Source of the DNA: DATGFB01 sp032160545
GTDB taxonomy: Bacteria > Actinomycetota > Actinomycetes > Mycobacteriales > Jatrophihabitantaceae
Reading direction: 5' to 3'
NCBI GenBank assembly: GCA_032160545.1
Contig: JAVHVN010000162.1
Coordinates: forward strand, 1-49,052
DNA: 49,052 bases
The position numbers were made by a program, and so were the translations under genes. Numbering within the stretch: the first letter of the stretch is position 1; each line of letters begins with the position of its first letter. Below the pieces are notes generated by a model. It was not told where the DNA came from. It did not search any database and saw only the letters and a list, made by a program, of their open reading frames with translations. This document shows positions 42,424 through 49,052 of the stretch, piece by piece.

Positions 42424-43256
42424 TGCTCGTCGAAGAGGAGCGGATCAGGGCCGACACGTCCCGGTTCCGGCAGTTCGCTCAGCACCGATCGCTGCGCATC
42501 GCTGAGGGTGAAGTCGAAGACCTCGAGATTGCTCTGTAGCCGTTTCGGATTGGTCGACTTGGGAATCACGACGTGTCCTTCGTCAAGGTGCCACCGCAGT
42601 ACGACCTGTGCCGGCGTTCGCTCGACTTCCTCGGCGATGGCGGTGACCTCGGGACGGTCCAGCAGTGCACTACCACGTCCGAGCGGGCTCCATGCTTCGG
42701 TGGTTATGCCTAGCGCCGCGTGCACGGCGCGTAGCCCGAGCTGCGGGAAGCCTGGATGCAGCTCTACCTGGTTGACGGCGGGGGTGAGGTCGCTGTTGTC
42801 GACGAGGCGATGCAGGTGTTCGGCGTTGAAGTTGCACACGCCGACGGCGCGTGCACGACCGCTCGCGTAGATCTGCTCGAAGGCCTGCCACGTCTCGACG
42901 TACAGATCCCTCGCGGGAACCGGCCAGTGGATCAGATAGAGATCGACGGCCGGTAGCTGCAACAGCGCCAAACTCTGCTCGAATGCGCGCATCGCGCGTT
43001 CGTAGCCCTGGTCGGAGTTGGCCAGCTTCGTCGTGACGAACAGGCTCCTCGGATCGACACCGGAGTCGCGGATGGCCTTGCCGACGCTGGCCTCGTTCTC
43101 ATACGAGTGGGCGGTGTCGAAGAGGCGGTAGCCGGTGTCAAGCGCTGCCGCGATCACCGGCTCCGCGTCCGCCACCCGGAAGACTCCGCAGCCGATCTGC
43201 GGCATCGAGACACCGTTGTTCAGTTGCACAGTCGGGTGCGCCAGCGGGTTCGTCAC
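42420..43256 (-). CDS. Aldo/keto reductase (AKR5-like, 2,5-diketogluconate reductase type)
   Basis: 278 residues from GTG 43256. The catalytic tetrad is visible: Asp and Tyr in LFDTAHSYENEASVGKAI, Lys in FVTTKL and His in LYLIHWPVP. NADPH is bound through VIPKSTNPKRLQSNLEVFDF. The length is normal for a cytosolic monomeric reductase. The family reduces ketones and aldehydes with NADPH. Its promoter region is shared with the membrane flavoprotein at 43388 and contains a perfect 14-bp LacI-type palindrome 57 bp upstream of the start. Confidence 0.92.
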   Translation of the reverse strand: MTNPLAHPTVQLNNGVSMPQIGCGVFRVADAEPVIAAALDTGYRLFDTAHSYENEASVGKAIRDSGVDPRSLFVTTKLANSDQGYERAMRAFEQSLALLQLPAVDLYLIHWPVPARDLYVETWQAFEQIYASGRARAVGVCNFNAEHLHRLVDNSDLTPAVNQVELHPGFPQLGLRAVHAALGITTEAWSPLGRGSALLDRPEVTAIAEEVERTPAQVVLRWHLDEGHVVIPKSTNPKRLQSNLEVFDFTLSDAQRSVLSELPEPGRVGPDPLLFDEH

Positions 43257-43312
43257 GTCGGGATGCAGACCTGCTGAGCCGGATGGTTCACGCCGCCTCC
43301 CGAGATGTCGTC

Positions 43313-43326
43313 TACAAACGTTTGTA
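43313..43326. promoter_or_regulatory. LacI-type operator candidate, perfect 14-bp palindrome TACAAACGTTTGTA
   Basis: Perfect inverted repeat centred on CG, between the divergent aldo/keto reductase (start 43256) and the ferric-reductase-like gene (start 43388). Confidence 0.65.
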
Positions 43327-43387
43327 TCGTATGCTAGTCAGCGGCTCGATCAGCTGCTGCGAACCGTCGGTATGACGCGGAGGGCAT

Positions 43388-45199
43388 GTGGAGGCTCGCG
43401 GAAGACGGCAGTCGGCCCGTCGCCTTCCGACACCTGCGGACCTGCTTCTCGTCGCGATCTGGACTGGCGCTGCCGCAGCCGTCCTGATGTGGCTGGAGCA
43501 CACACCCGGCAGGCTCACTACCGCAGCCGATTACGCAGCCGCCCTTGCTCGGCTGGCCGGTTTGCTCACCGGCTACGCCGTCATTGTCCTGATCGCCTTG
43601 ATGGCACGAATCCCGGTTCTCGAAAGGACCGTCGGGGCCCACCGGCTGAGCGGATGGCACGCCGTGGGAGGTCGGTACGCGGTGGTTGCCCTGATCGTCC
43701 ACGTCTGCAGCGTGGTCTGGGGTTACGCCCGATCGTCTCGGGTGTCGCTGACGCGTCAAATACTCCTGCTGCTCCGGTACCCGGACGTTCTGCTCGCGAC
43801 CATTGCGGTCGGTTTGCTGGTCGGCGTCGGCATCACCTCCGCACGCGCCGTCAAGCGAGCCGTCAGATACGAGGTCTGGTACGGCCTGCACTTGTTGACG
43901 TACGTCGCCGTCGCGCTTGCCTTCAGCCACCAGTTCGCGAACGGCACCGACTTCGTCTACAACAGGGCTGCTCGCGTCGCGTGGAGTGCTCTGTACATCG
44001 CAATCGGCCTGGCAGTGGTGCGGTACCGCTTGCTCCGGCCGATGATCAATTTCGTGCGTCGCCGCCTCACCGTAGACGGAATCGTGGATGAAGCTAATGG
44101 CGCGGTGTCGATCTACCTTCGCGGCAGGAATGTCTCGCACCTTGGCGCCGAGGCCGGACAGTTCTTCCGCCTCCGCTTCTTGGCGCGCGGGATGTGGTTG
44201 CAGTCCCACCCGTTCTCGCTGTCGGCTGCGCCGACGTCCGACGTTTTGCGCTTCACTGTGAAACCGGTGGGTGATCACACCCGCCAACTGAGGCAACTGC
44301 CCGCCGGAACCCGGGTTTTCACCGAGGGCCCTTTCGGGACGCTAACCGCCCGGCGGCGTCGGCAGCACAAGGTGCTGCTGATCGCCGGCGGGATCGGCAT
44401 CACGCCGCTTCGCGCGCTGTTCGAGTCGATGCCCGCCGGTGGCGGCGAGCTGACCCTGATCTATCGCAGCCGCACCGAAGCAGACGTCGCATTTCGCGGC
44501 GAACTCGACGACCTGGCCTGCGAGCGGGCGGCATCGGTCGTCTACCTGACCGGCGGCCGTAATGACCGCGGTGCACGGCTTGACACGCAGTCGTTGCTCG
44601 CACTGGTGCCCGACCTCGCGGCCCGTGACGTTTTCATCTGCGCGCCAGCACCCATGACGGCCGACGTCATGGGGGCACTTCGCGCCGGTGGAGCCCCGGC
44701 GCGCAACATCCATTGCGAGTCGTTCGAGCTCGCAGGCGCGTCGCCGGGCCTAGCCCGCCAAGCGGTGACGGTGTCATTGGCAGTGGTGGGAATCGCGACC
44801 GCTGTGGCGGTTCGCAGCGATTTGGTCGCCCCCGGCCACCAGCCGACGACGACTGGTCGGCGTGCGTTGCGAGCGGACGCGACAGGCGGCGACGCAGGCC
44901 CACCGGCCGGTACGTCGGCTGTCGGAGACGTGACGGTCGTCGGCTCCTTGCAACACACGCTGTACACGAATGTCCAGGTGGCCGCGGTGTTGCGTAACGG
45001 CCGCCTTGTGGACGTCCGCGCGCTGAGATTGCCGAACCTCGATGCCCGGTCACGGCAGATCAGCGCAATGGCCGCGCCACTCTTGCGTCTCGAGGCGATC
45101 GCGGCCGGCTCTGCCGCGATCGACACAGTGAGCGGGGCCACCTACACGAGCGAGGCGTACGCACAGTCATTGCAGGCTGCGCTGGACGCCGCGCACTGA
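43388..45199 (+). CDS. Membrane flavocytochrome: ferric-reductase-like TM domain, FAD/NAD module and C-terminal FMN-binding domain in one chain
   Basis: 603 residues from GTG 43388, with GGAGGG upstream. Residues about 15-215 hold six hydrophobic segments with two His pairs (HAVGGRYAVVALIVH and LHLLTYVAVALAFSH), as in bis-heme ferric reductases and NADPH oxidases. Residues about 225-450 are a ferredoxin-reductase-like module: QSHPFSLSAAP for FAD and VLLIAGGIGITPLRALFE for NAD(P). A further TM helix (about 457-475) leads to an FMN-binding domain ending in DTVSGATYTSEAYAQSL; the Thr585 of SGAT is the usual site of covalent FMN linkage. The design suggests electron transfer from cytosolic NAD(P)H across the membrane to an external flavin. 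No flavin transferase (ApbE) is in view. Confidence 0.87.
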   Translation: MEARGRRQSARRLPTPADLLLVAIWTGAAAAVLMWLEHTPGRLTTAADYAAALARLAGLLTGYAVIVLIALMARIPVLERTVGAHRLSGWHAVGGRYAVVALIVHVCSVVWGYARSSRVSLTRQILLLLRYPDVLLATIAVGLLVGVGITSARAVKRAVRYEVWYGLHLLTYVAVALAFSHQFANGTDFVYNRAARVAWSALYIAIGLAVVRYRLLRPMINFVRRRLTVDGIVDEANGAVSIYLRGRNVSHLGAEAGQFFRLRFLARGMWLQSHPFSLSAAPTSDVLRFTVKPVGDHTRQLRQLPAGTRVFTEGPFGTLTARRRRQHKVLLIAGGIGITPLRALFESMPAGGGELTLIYRSRTEADVAFRGELDDLACERAASVVYLTGGRNDRGARLDTQSLLALVPDLAARDVFICAPAPMTADVMGALRAGGAPARNIHCESFELAGASPGLARQAVTVSLAVVGIATAVAVRSDLVAPGHQPTTTGRRALRADATGGDAGPPAGTSAVGDVTVVGSLQHTLYTNVQVAAVLRNGRLVDVRALRLPNLDARSRQISAMAAPLLRLEAIAAGSAAIDTVSGATYTSEAYAQSLQAALDAAH

Positions 45200-45203
45200 C
45201 CGG

Positions 45204-45884
45204 TCAGAGACCATTCGACGGCGCAAAGACCTCCGGGTGGTTCGCCAGCTCGATGCGCGTACGCCGGATGTGACCGGAGAGGTAGCGCTCGGCGTCGGTC
45301 GCATCGCGACGGATGACCGCATCGAGCAGCAGCCGGTGTTCCGCGTTGACGATCCACCTTCGCCGTTCGCCGCTGATCTTCATGTAGGCGCGGCGGTAGT
45401 GCTGCGTCGAATTCCAGAGACGGGTGACTCCCGACAACAGCTGCTCGATCGCGCAGCCGGAGTAGCTGAGCAAATGGAACTGCCGATCGAGTTCGAGGAA
45501 TTCGCTCACCTCGGTGTTGATCTCTATCCGGTCCTGGATCCCGGCGAGTTCGGCGAGTGTGCCCTCGCTCAGATGCGGAAGGCTCTGCGTGATTGCCAAC
45601 GGTTCGAGGCGTTCTCGCATCAGGTACATGACGTCGACCTCGTGACTGCCGAGCGCGGGAACCCGGGCGCCCTTGTTGGTCTCTAGTTCGGTGAGTCCCT
45701 CGGCTTCGAGCATCCGCAGGGCTTCGCGGACCGGCAGTCTGCTGACACCGAGCCGCTCGGCGATCTCTTCCTGGCGGATCCGTTCGCCCGGCCCGATGGC
45801 ACCAGCCAGGATCTCGGCGCGAAGGTAGGTCGCGATGCGCTCGCTCGTCGCGCCGCCGACCGCCGCCGCCGCCGGCGCGATCAT
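45204..45884 (-). CDS. GntR-family (FCD/FadR subfamily) transcriptional regulator
   Basis: 226 residues from ATG 45884, overlapping the VOC gene stop by 4 bp. The winged HTH includes ERIATYLRAEILAGAIGPGE and IAERLGVSRLPVREALRML (residues about 40-60), followed by ELETNKGARVPAL. The C-terminal FCD ligand domain has FLELDRQFHLLSYSG, whose Asp and His belong to the metal-binding set, and HIRRTRIELANHPE. Such regulators respond to organic acids. It is co-transcribed with the VOC gene, and the divergent region upstream of that operon carries two AATGGATCCAA copies that are probably its operators. Confidence 0.92.
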   Translation of the reverse strand: MIAPAAAAVGGATSERIATYLRAEILAGAIGPGERIRQEEIAERLGVSRLPVREALRMLEAEGLTELETNKGARVPALGSHEVDVMYLMRERLEPLAITQSLPHLSEGTLAELAGIQDRIEINTEVSEFLELDRQFHLLSYSGCAIEQLLSGVTRLWNSTQHYRRAYMKISGERRRWIVNAEHRLLLDAVIRRDATDAERYLSGHIRRTRIELANHPEVFAPSNGL

Positions 45885-46393
45885 CCGGCGGCCATAGTCG
45901 CGGGTCGGTCGAAGGCCTTTCCGTTCGGATAGGAGACCAGCTCGAACTGCATCCCCCACGGGGATAGGAAGTAGACCCACCGCTGACCTTCGGACGGACC
46001 GGAACTTCGCGTGGGCTCGCTGAGGATAAAGACGCCCTGATCGTGCAGGTAGGCGACGGCCGCATCGAGGTCGTCGACGTAGAACGCGATGTGATGACCG
46101 CCTATGTCGGAGTTGCGCGGCTGATCGCGATCCTGATCGGGCGCCGAGTACTGAAAGACCTCGAACACGGCCTCGCCGCCGCAGCGGTAGAAGTGCAGCT
46201 TCTGCATGACTGCCCGGGAATGGACGTTCAGGTGCTCGCGCATCCAATCACTGTCGTCGTGCCGGTACGGACCGAGCGAGTACATGTACTCGCAGCCCAG
46301 CACGTTCACCAGAAAGTGGTGTGCCTGATCGAGGTCAGGCACGGTGAAACCGATGTGGTCGAGCCGCGTGAGACCGGGCATGCCAGCGCTCAT
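45881..46393 (-). CDS. VOC-superfamily (glyoxalase/extradiol dioxygenase-like) protein
   Basis: 170 residues. Two beta-alpha-beta-beta-beta modules; probable metal ligands are His in TRLDHIGFTVPDLD, His in GGHHIAFYVDDLDAA and Glu in WGMQFELVSYP. A long insert between the modules carries HVS-type helices and YRCGGEAVFEVFQYSAP. One-domain VOC proteins include dioxygenases, epimerases and glyoxalases, so the reaction is open. It is in an operon with the GntR regulator (ATGA overlap), divergent from the 2-oxoacid dehydrogenase genes. Confidence 0.85.
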   Translation of the reverse strand: MSAGMPGLTRLDHIGFTVPDLDQAHHFLVNVLGCEYMYSLGPYRHDDSDWMREHLNVHSRAVMQKLHFYRCGGEAVFEVFQYSAPDQDRDQPRNSDIGGHHIAFYVDDLDAAVAYLHDQGVFILSEPTRSSGPSEGQRWVYFLSPWGMQFELVSYPNGKAFDRPATMAAG

Positions 46394-46426
46394 GGTTCAA
46401 ACGTCCTCGCTGTCGTTGGACGAGCC

Positions 46427-46437
46427 AATGGATCCAA
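46427..46437. promoter_or_regulatory. Candidate GntR operator, copy 1 (AATGGATCCAA)
   Basis: Contains the perfect palindrome TGGATCCA and lies 34 bp upstream of the VOC start. It is identical to copy 2. Confidence 0.5.
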
Positions 46438-46488
46438 AACTAGCTGTACTTGAGCGTTTGCGGAACAGGAACGCGCTGTGCTCTTGGA

Positions 46489-46499
46489 AATGGATCCAA
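46489..46499. promoter_or_regulatory. Candidate GntR operator, copy 2 (AATGGATCCAA)
   Basis: Identical 11-mer 62 bp (about six helical turns) from copy 1 and 46 bp before the E1 start at 46545. Position and spacing suggest control of both divergent transcripts. Confidence 0.5.
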
Positions 46500-46544
46500 T
46501 ACGTGCCACGCTGGTCATCAGCCACCACATGAGGGAGACCGGTC

Positions 46545-48725
46545 ATGAGCGTGCACGAGCGCCTCGAACAAGGCGCGCCCTGGGTCGAGGTGATCGCGAC
46601 CGACGAGGACTGGGACGCCGCTGATCCGCACCTGCTCACATCGATGTTCGGTCAGATCGTTCTCATCCGCGCCTTCGAGCAGTACGTGCTCGAGCTCGCC
46701 AACGACGGTCTCATCAACGGCCCTGCGCACTCGAGCATCGGTCAGGAGGGCGGGGCCGTCGGCTCGGTTCTGCCGTTGACGAGCCAGGACACCGTCAACG
46801 GCTCGCATCGTGGTCATCACCAGTTCCTCGCCAAGGTGCTCGGGCACGTTGAGCCGAAGGGGATCGATCCGACCAGGCCGTACTCGGAAGAGGTCCGCGC
46901 GGTCGTGTTGCGCACGCTTGCCGAAATTTGCGGTTTGGACCGCGGCTTCTCGCACGGTCGCGGCGGATCGATGCACCTGCAGTGGAAAGAGGCGGGTGCA
47001 ATCGGAACCAACGCCATCGTCGGGGGTGGCGTTCCGCTTGCCGCCGGTTCGGCGTGGGCGCACCGTCACGCCGGTACCGATGCGGTCGCGGTGACCTACT
47101 TCGGCGACGGGGCAAGCAACATCGGATCGACCTTGGAGAGCTTCAACCTGGCCGCTGCGTGGAAGTTACCCATCTGCTTCTTCATCGAGAACAACCAGTA
47201 CGCGGTGTCGACCTCCGTGGCCGAGGCGACCGGCGAGCCGCGGCTCTCGGCGCGTGGTCCGGGCTTCGGCATCACGTCGTACCGCGTGGACGGAATGAAC
47301 CCCCTCGCGGTGTACCTGACGATGCAGGATGCGCTCGCGCACATGCGGGCGGGCAACGGGCCGACGCTGATCGAAGCGGATCTCTACCGGTACTTCCATC
47401 AGAACGGCTCCTTCCCCGGCAGTGCATTCCGGTACCGCTCGAAGGAGGAGGAGCAGGCCTGGCGTGAACGCGATCCGATCAAGCAGCTCGCCGAGCAGCT
47501 GCAACGGCGCCGCATCCTGACCGAGGAGCAGGCCGCAGTAGCGACGGCGCAGGCCGAGCAGCTGCTCAACGACATCGGAGCCGTGTTGCTCGAACCGCTG
47601 CCCGGTGGCAAGGTCGGCCAGCGCCGGATCAAGCCCTCCGAATGGCCCGATCCCCACTTCGCAACCGTCGGTATCCGCAGCGATCTGAGTGAGTTCGAGG
47701 GCGTGCGGCTGGTCGACCGGGAGACCTTCGATTCCGAGGTCGCCGACATCAAGTTCATAGACGCGGTGTCCGGAGTGATGCGTCGGCGGATGGAGACGGA
47801 CGACTCGATCGTCGTGCTCGGTGAGGATGTGCATCGCCTCAACGGCGGGACGAATGGTGCGACGCGGGGACTGAAGGATGCCTTTCCTGACCGGGTGCTC
47901 GGCACCCCGATCAGCGAGAACGCATTCACCGGACTGGGCGGCGGGATAGCGCTAGACGGAAGGTTCAAGCCCGTCGTCGAGTTCATGTACGCAGACTTCA
48001 TGTGGGTCGCGGCCGACCAGCTGTTCAATCAGATCGCCAAGGCTCGGCATATGTACGGCGGCACCGACGACGTGCCACTGGTGCTGCGCAGCAAGGTCGC
48101 CATGGGCACGGGGTACGGCTCGCAACACTCGATGGACCCCGCCGGGATCTTCGCGACCTCGGTGGGCTGGCGGATCGTCGCGCCGTCCACGCCGTTCGAC
48201 TACGTCGGGCTGATGAATGCGGCGCTGCTGAGTAAGGATCCGGTCGTCGTGCTCGAACACGTCGATCTGTACGCCGCCACCGGCGAGGGACCCGTCGACG
48301 ATTTCGATTACGTACTGCCGGTAGGTAAGGCAGCCATCCGCCGACCTGGATCGCAGCTAACCGTCCTGACCTATCTGGCGATGACGAAGTATGTGCTGCA
48401 GGCGATCGAGGAAGTCGAAAACCTCGACGCCGAGGTCATTGATCTCCGCTGGCTCGACCGGGCGAGCATCGACTGGGACACCATCGGCGGGAGTATCCAG
48501 AAGACGAACAATGTCCTGATCGCGGAACAAGGCTCGCTCGGCACGTCCTACGGCGGGTGGCTCGCGGATGAGATCCAACGCCGATTCTTCGACTACCTCG
48601 ACCAGCCGATACAGCGGGTGACCGGTGGCGAGGCGTCGCCGAGCATCAGTCGCGTGCTCGAGCGAGCCGCGATCGCGAAGGACGACGAAGTCGCGGCCGC
48701 GCTGCGCAAGATGGACGGAGTCTGA
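46545..48725 (+). CDS. Fused E1 alpha-beta subunit of a 2-oxoacid dehydrogenase complex (ThDP-dependent)
   Basis: 726 residues from ATG 46545, preceded by GAGGGAG. Residues about 30-330 are the E1-alpha part: SHGRGGSMHLQ, VTYFGDGASNIGSTLESF (GDG at 187-189) and FFIENNQYAVST (Asn216-Asn217) form the ThDP-Mg site. Residues about 395-720 are the E1-beta part: MRRRMETDDSIVVLGEDVH, ISENAFTGLGGGIALDG and EFMYADFMWVAADQLFNQ. Separate alpha and beta genes are more common; here a linker (about 330-395) joins them. Substrates in this family are branched 2-oxoacids, pyruvate or acetoin. The lipoyl E2 follows 2 bp later. Control is probably by the GntR protein. Confidence 0.9.
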   Translation: MSVHERLEQGAPWVEVIATDEDWDAADPHLLTSMFGQIVLIRAFEQYVLELANDGLINGPAHSSIGQEGGAVGSVLPLTSQDTVNGSHRGHHQFLAKVLGHVEPKGIDPTRPYSEEVRAVVLRTLAEICGLDRGFSHGRGGSMHLQWKEAGAIGTNAIVGGGVPLAAGSAWAHRHAGTDAVAVTYFGDGASNIGSTLESFNLAAAWKLPICFFIENNQYAVSTSVAEATGEPRLSARGPGFGITSYRVDGMNPLAVYLTMQDALAHMRAGNGPTLIEADLYRYFHQNGSFPGSAFRYRSKEEEQAWRERDPIKQLAEQLQRRRILTEEQAAVATAQAEQLLNDIGAVLLEPLPGGKVGQRRIKPSEWPDPHFATVGIRSDLSEFEGVRLVDRETFDSEVADIKFIDAVSGVMRRRMETDDSIVVLGEDVHRLNGGTNGATRGLKDAFPDRVLGTPISENAFTGLGGGIALDGRFKPVVEFMYADFMWVAADQLFNQIAKARHMYGGTDDVPLVLRSKVAMGTGYGSQHSMDPAGIFATSVGWRIVAPSTPFDYVGLMNAALLSKDPVVVLEHVDLYAATGEGPVDDFDYVLPVGKAAIRRPGSQLTVLTYLAMTKYVLQAIEEVENLDAEVIDLRWLDRASIDWDTIGGSIQKTNNVLIAEQGSLGTSYGGWLADEIQRRFFDYLDQPIQRVTGGEASPSISRVLERAAIAKDDEVAAALRKMDGV

Positions 48726-48727
48726 CG

Positions 48728-49052
48728 ATGCCGTCCTTGCTCCGGATGCCCGAGGTCGCCGCCGACACTCCCGAGGCAACACTGCTCGAGTGGTCAGTCG
48801 CTGAAAACGTCCCCTATGCCGCGCATGACGCGATTGTGAGCGTCGAAACCGCGAAGGCTGTCGTAGACGTCGAGGCCGAATCCGACGGCGTGATCTTCAA
48901 GACGCTCGTGGCCCAAGGCGCCGAGGTCAAGGTGGGGGAGCCCATCGCGGTCATCGGCGCCGTGGGCGAACAGGTCGGCGATCTTGACTCATTGCTGGTC
49001 GAACTGGGCGTTGGGCCGTCCGGGGCCGAGGACGGGCTCAACGAACCACCAG
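48728..49052 (+). CDS. Dihydrolipoamide acyltransferase (E2), N-terminal lipoyl domain (3' end outside window)
   Basis: ATG 48728 follows the E1 stop (TGA 48723-48725) by 2 bp and the frame is open to the window end (108 codons). The N-terminal lipoyl domain starts MPSLLRMPEVAADTPEATL, and the lipoyl-lysine is in SVETAKAVVDVEAESDG. VAQGAEVKVGEPIAVIG completes the fold, and an acidic/Pro linker begins at the edge. The first strand lacks the usual G-E-G-I motif. The order E1-E2 indicates a complete complex, with E3 or the rest of E2 beyond the window. Confidence 0.88.
   Translation, partial: MPSLLRMPEVAADTPEATLLEWSVAENVPYAAHDAIVSVETAKAVVDVEAESDGVIFKTLVAQGAEVKVGEPIAVIGAVGEQVGDLDSLLVELGVGPSGAEDGLNEPP

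Noticed and set aside
46449..46462. CTTGAGCGTTTGCG as a LacI-type operator before the E1 gene
   Set aside because: Only the right half fits, and the region already has a better explanation in the twin GntR boxes.
1..49052. CRISPR arrays, rRNA genes, phage structural genes, toxin-antitoxin or defence systems
   Set aside because: None were seen on either strand; only the tRNA fragment and the IS relic point to mobile DNA.

Overview
The window is high-GC DNA with actinobacterial features: many GTG/TTG starts, ATGA/GTGA stop-start overlaps, a MalT/LuxR-type regulator, a DUF2510 remnant and LacI/TetR/GntR regulators. I cannot place it below the phylum from sequence alone. I recognise 34 protein genes; two run off the ends (1-968 and 48728-49052).

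Left edge (1-3.5 kb): after a truncated LuxR/MalT regulator comes about 2.5 kb of debris. It holds a frameshifted IS3-type transposase relic, a 3' fragment of tRNA-Glu(CTC) with its terminator hairpin flanked by TTGGGCAACA repeats (an attachment-site signature), a truncated 2-keto-4-pentenoate hydratase gene and a frameshifted DUF2510 gene. It looks like the scar of an integrative element bordering a catabolic island.

3.6-12.3 kb: a divergent TetR/MFS pair; a leftward operon encoding an oxocamphor-hydrolase-like crotonase, a split transketolase (N and C subunits) and an NADP-type beta-hydroxyacid dehydrogenase; then an M24 'pita-bread' protein without metal ligands and a carboxymuconolactone-decarboxylase-like protein.

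12.3-43.4 kb: a large catabolic and uptake region that I propose is one LacI-family regulon. The regulator gene (25571-26587) sits in the middle, and ten 14-bp sites close to TGCAAACGNTTGCA lie in eight intergenic regions, all upstream of genes. The presumed members are a signal-less substrate-binding protein, a CocE-type hydrolase, an MFS exporter, a DddP-like M24 protein, a succinate-semialdehyde-type dehydrogenase, a two-subunit molybdenum hydroxylase, a second beta-hydroxyacid dehydrogenase, two 2,6-dihydroxypseudooxynicotine-hydrolase-like C-C hydrolases (a third lies downstream), an acetolactate-synthase-like ThDP enzyme, a creatininase-family protein, a zinc MDR dehydrogenase, two DapA-family aldolases, a complete LivKHMGF-type ABC importer, an acyl-CoA dehydrogenase, a CrtI-like flavoprotein, a quinone oxidoreductase, an aldo/keto reductase and a ferric-reductase/FMN-binding fusion.

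45.2-49.05 kb: a GntR/FCD regulator and a VOC protein diverge from a fused E1 alpha-beta 2-oxoacid dehydrogenase and the start of its lipoyl E2. Two identical 11-bp copies of AATGGATCCAA, 62 bp apart, lie between them and are the probable GntR operators.

Taken together the genes suggest uptake of an unknown small carboxylated or N-heterocyclic/alicyclic compound, hydroxylation by a Mo enzyme, and ring or chain cleavage by several unrelated C-C-cleaving enzymes (alpha/beta hydrolase, crotonase, possibly ThDP). Aldolases, dehydrogenases and a 2-oxoacid dehydrogenase complex would then feed central metabolism. The substrate is not identifiable from sequence.
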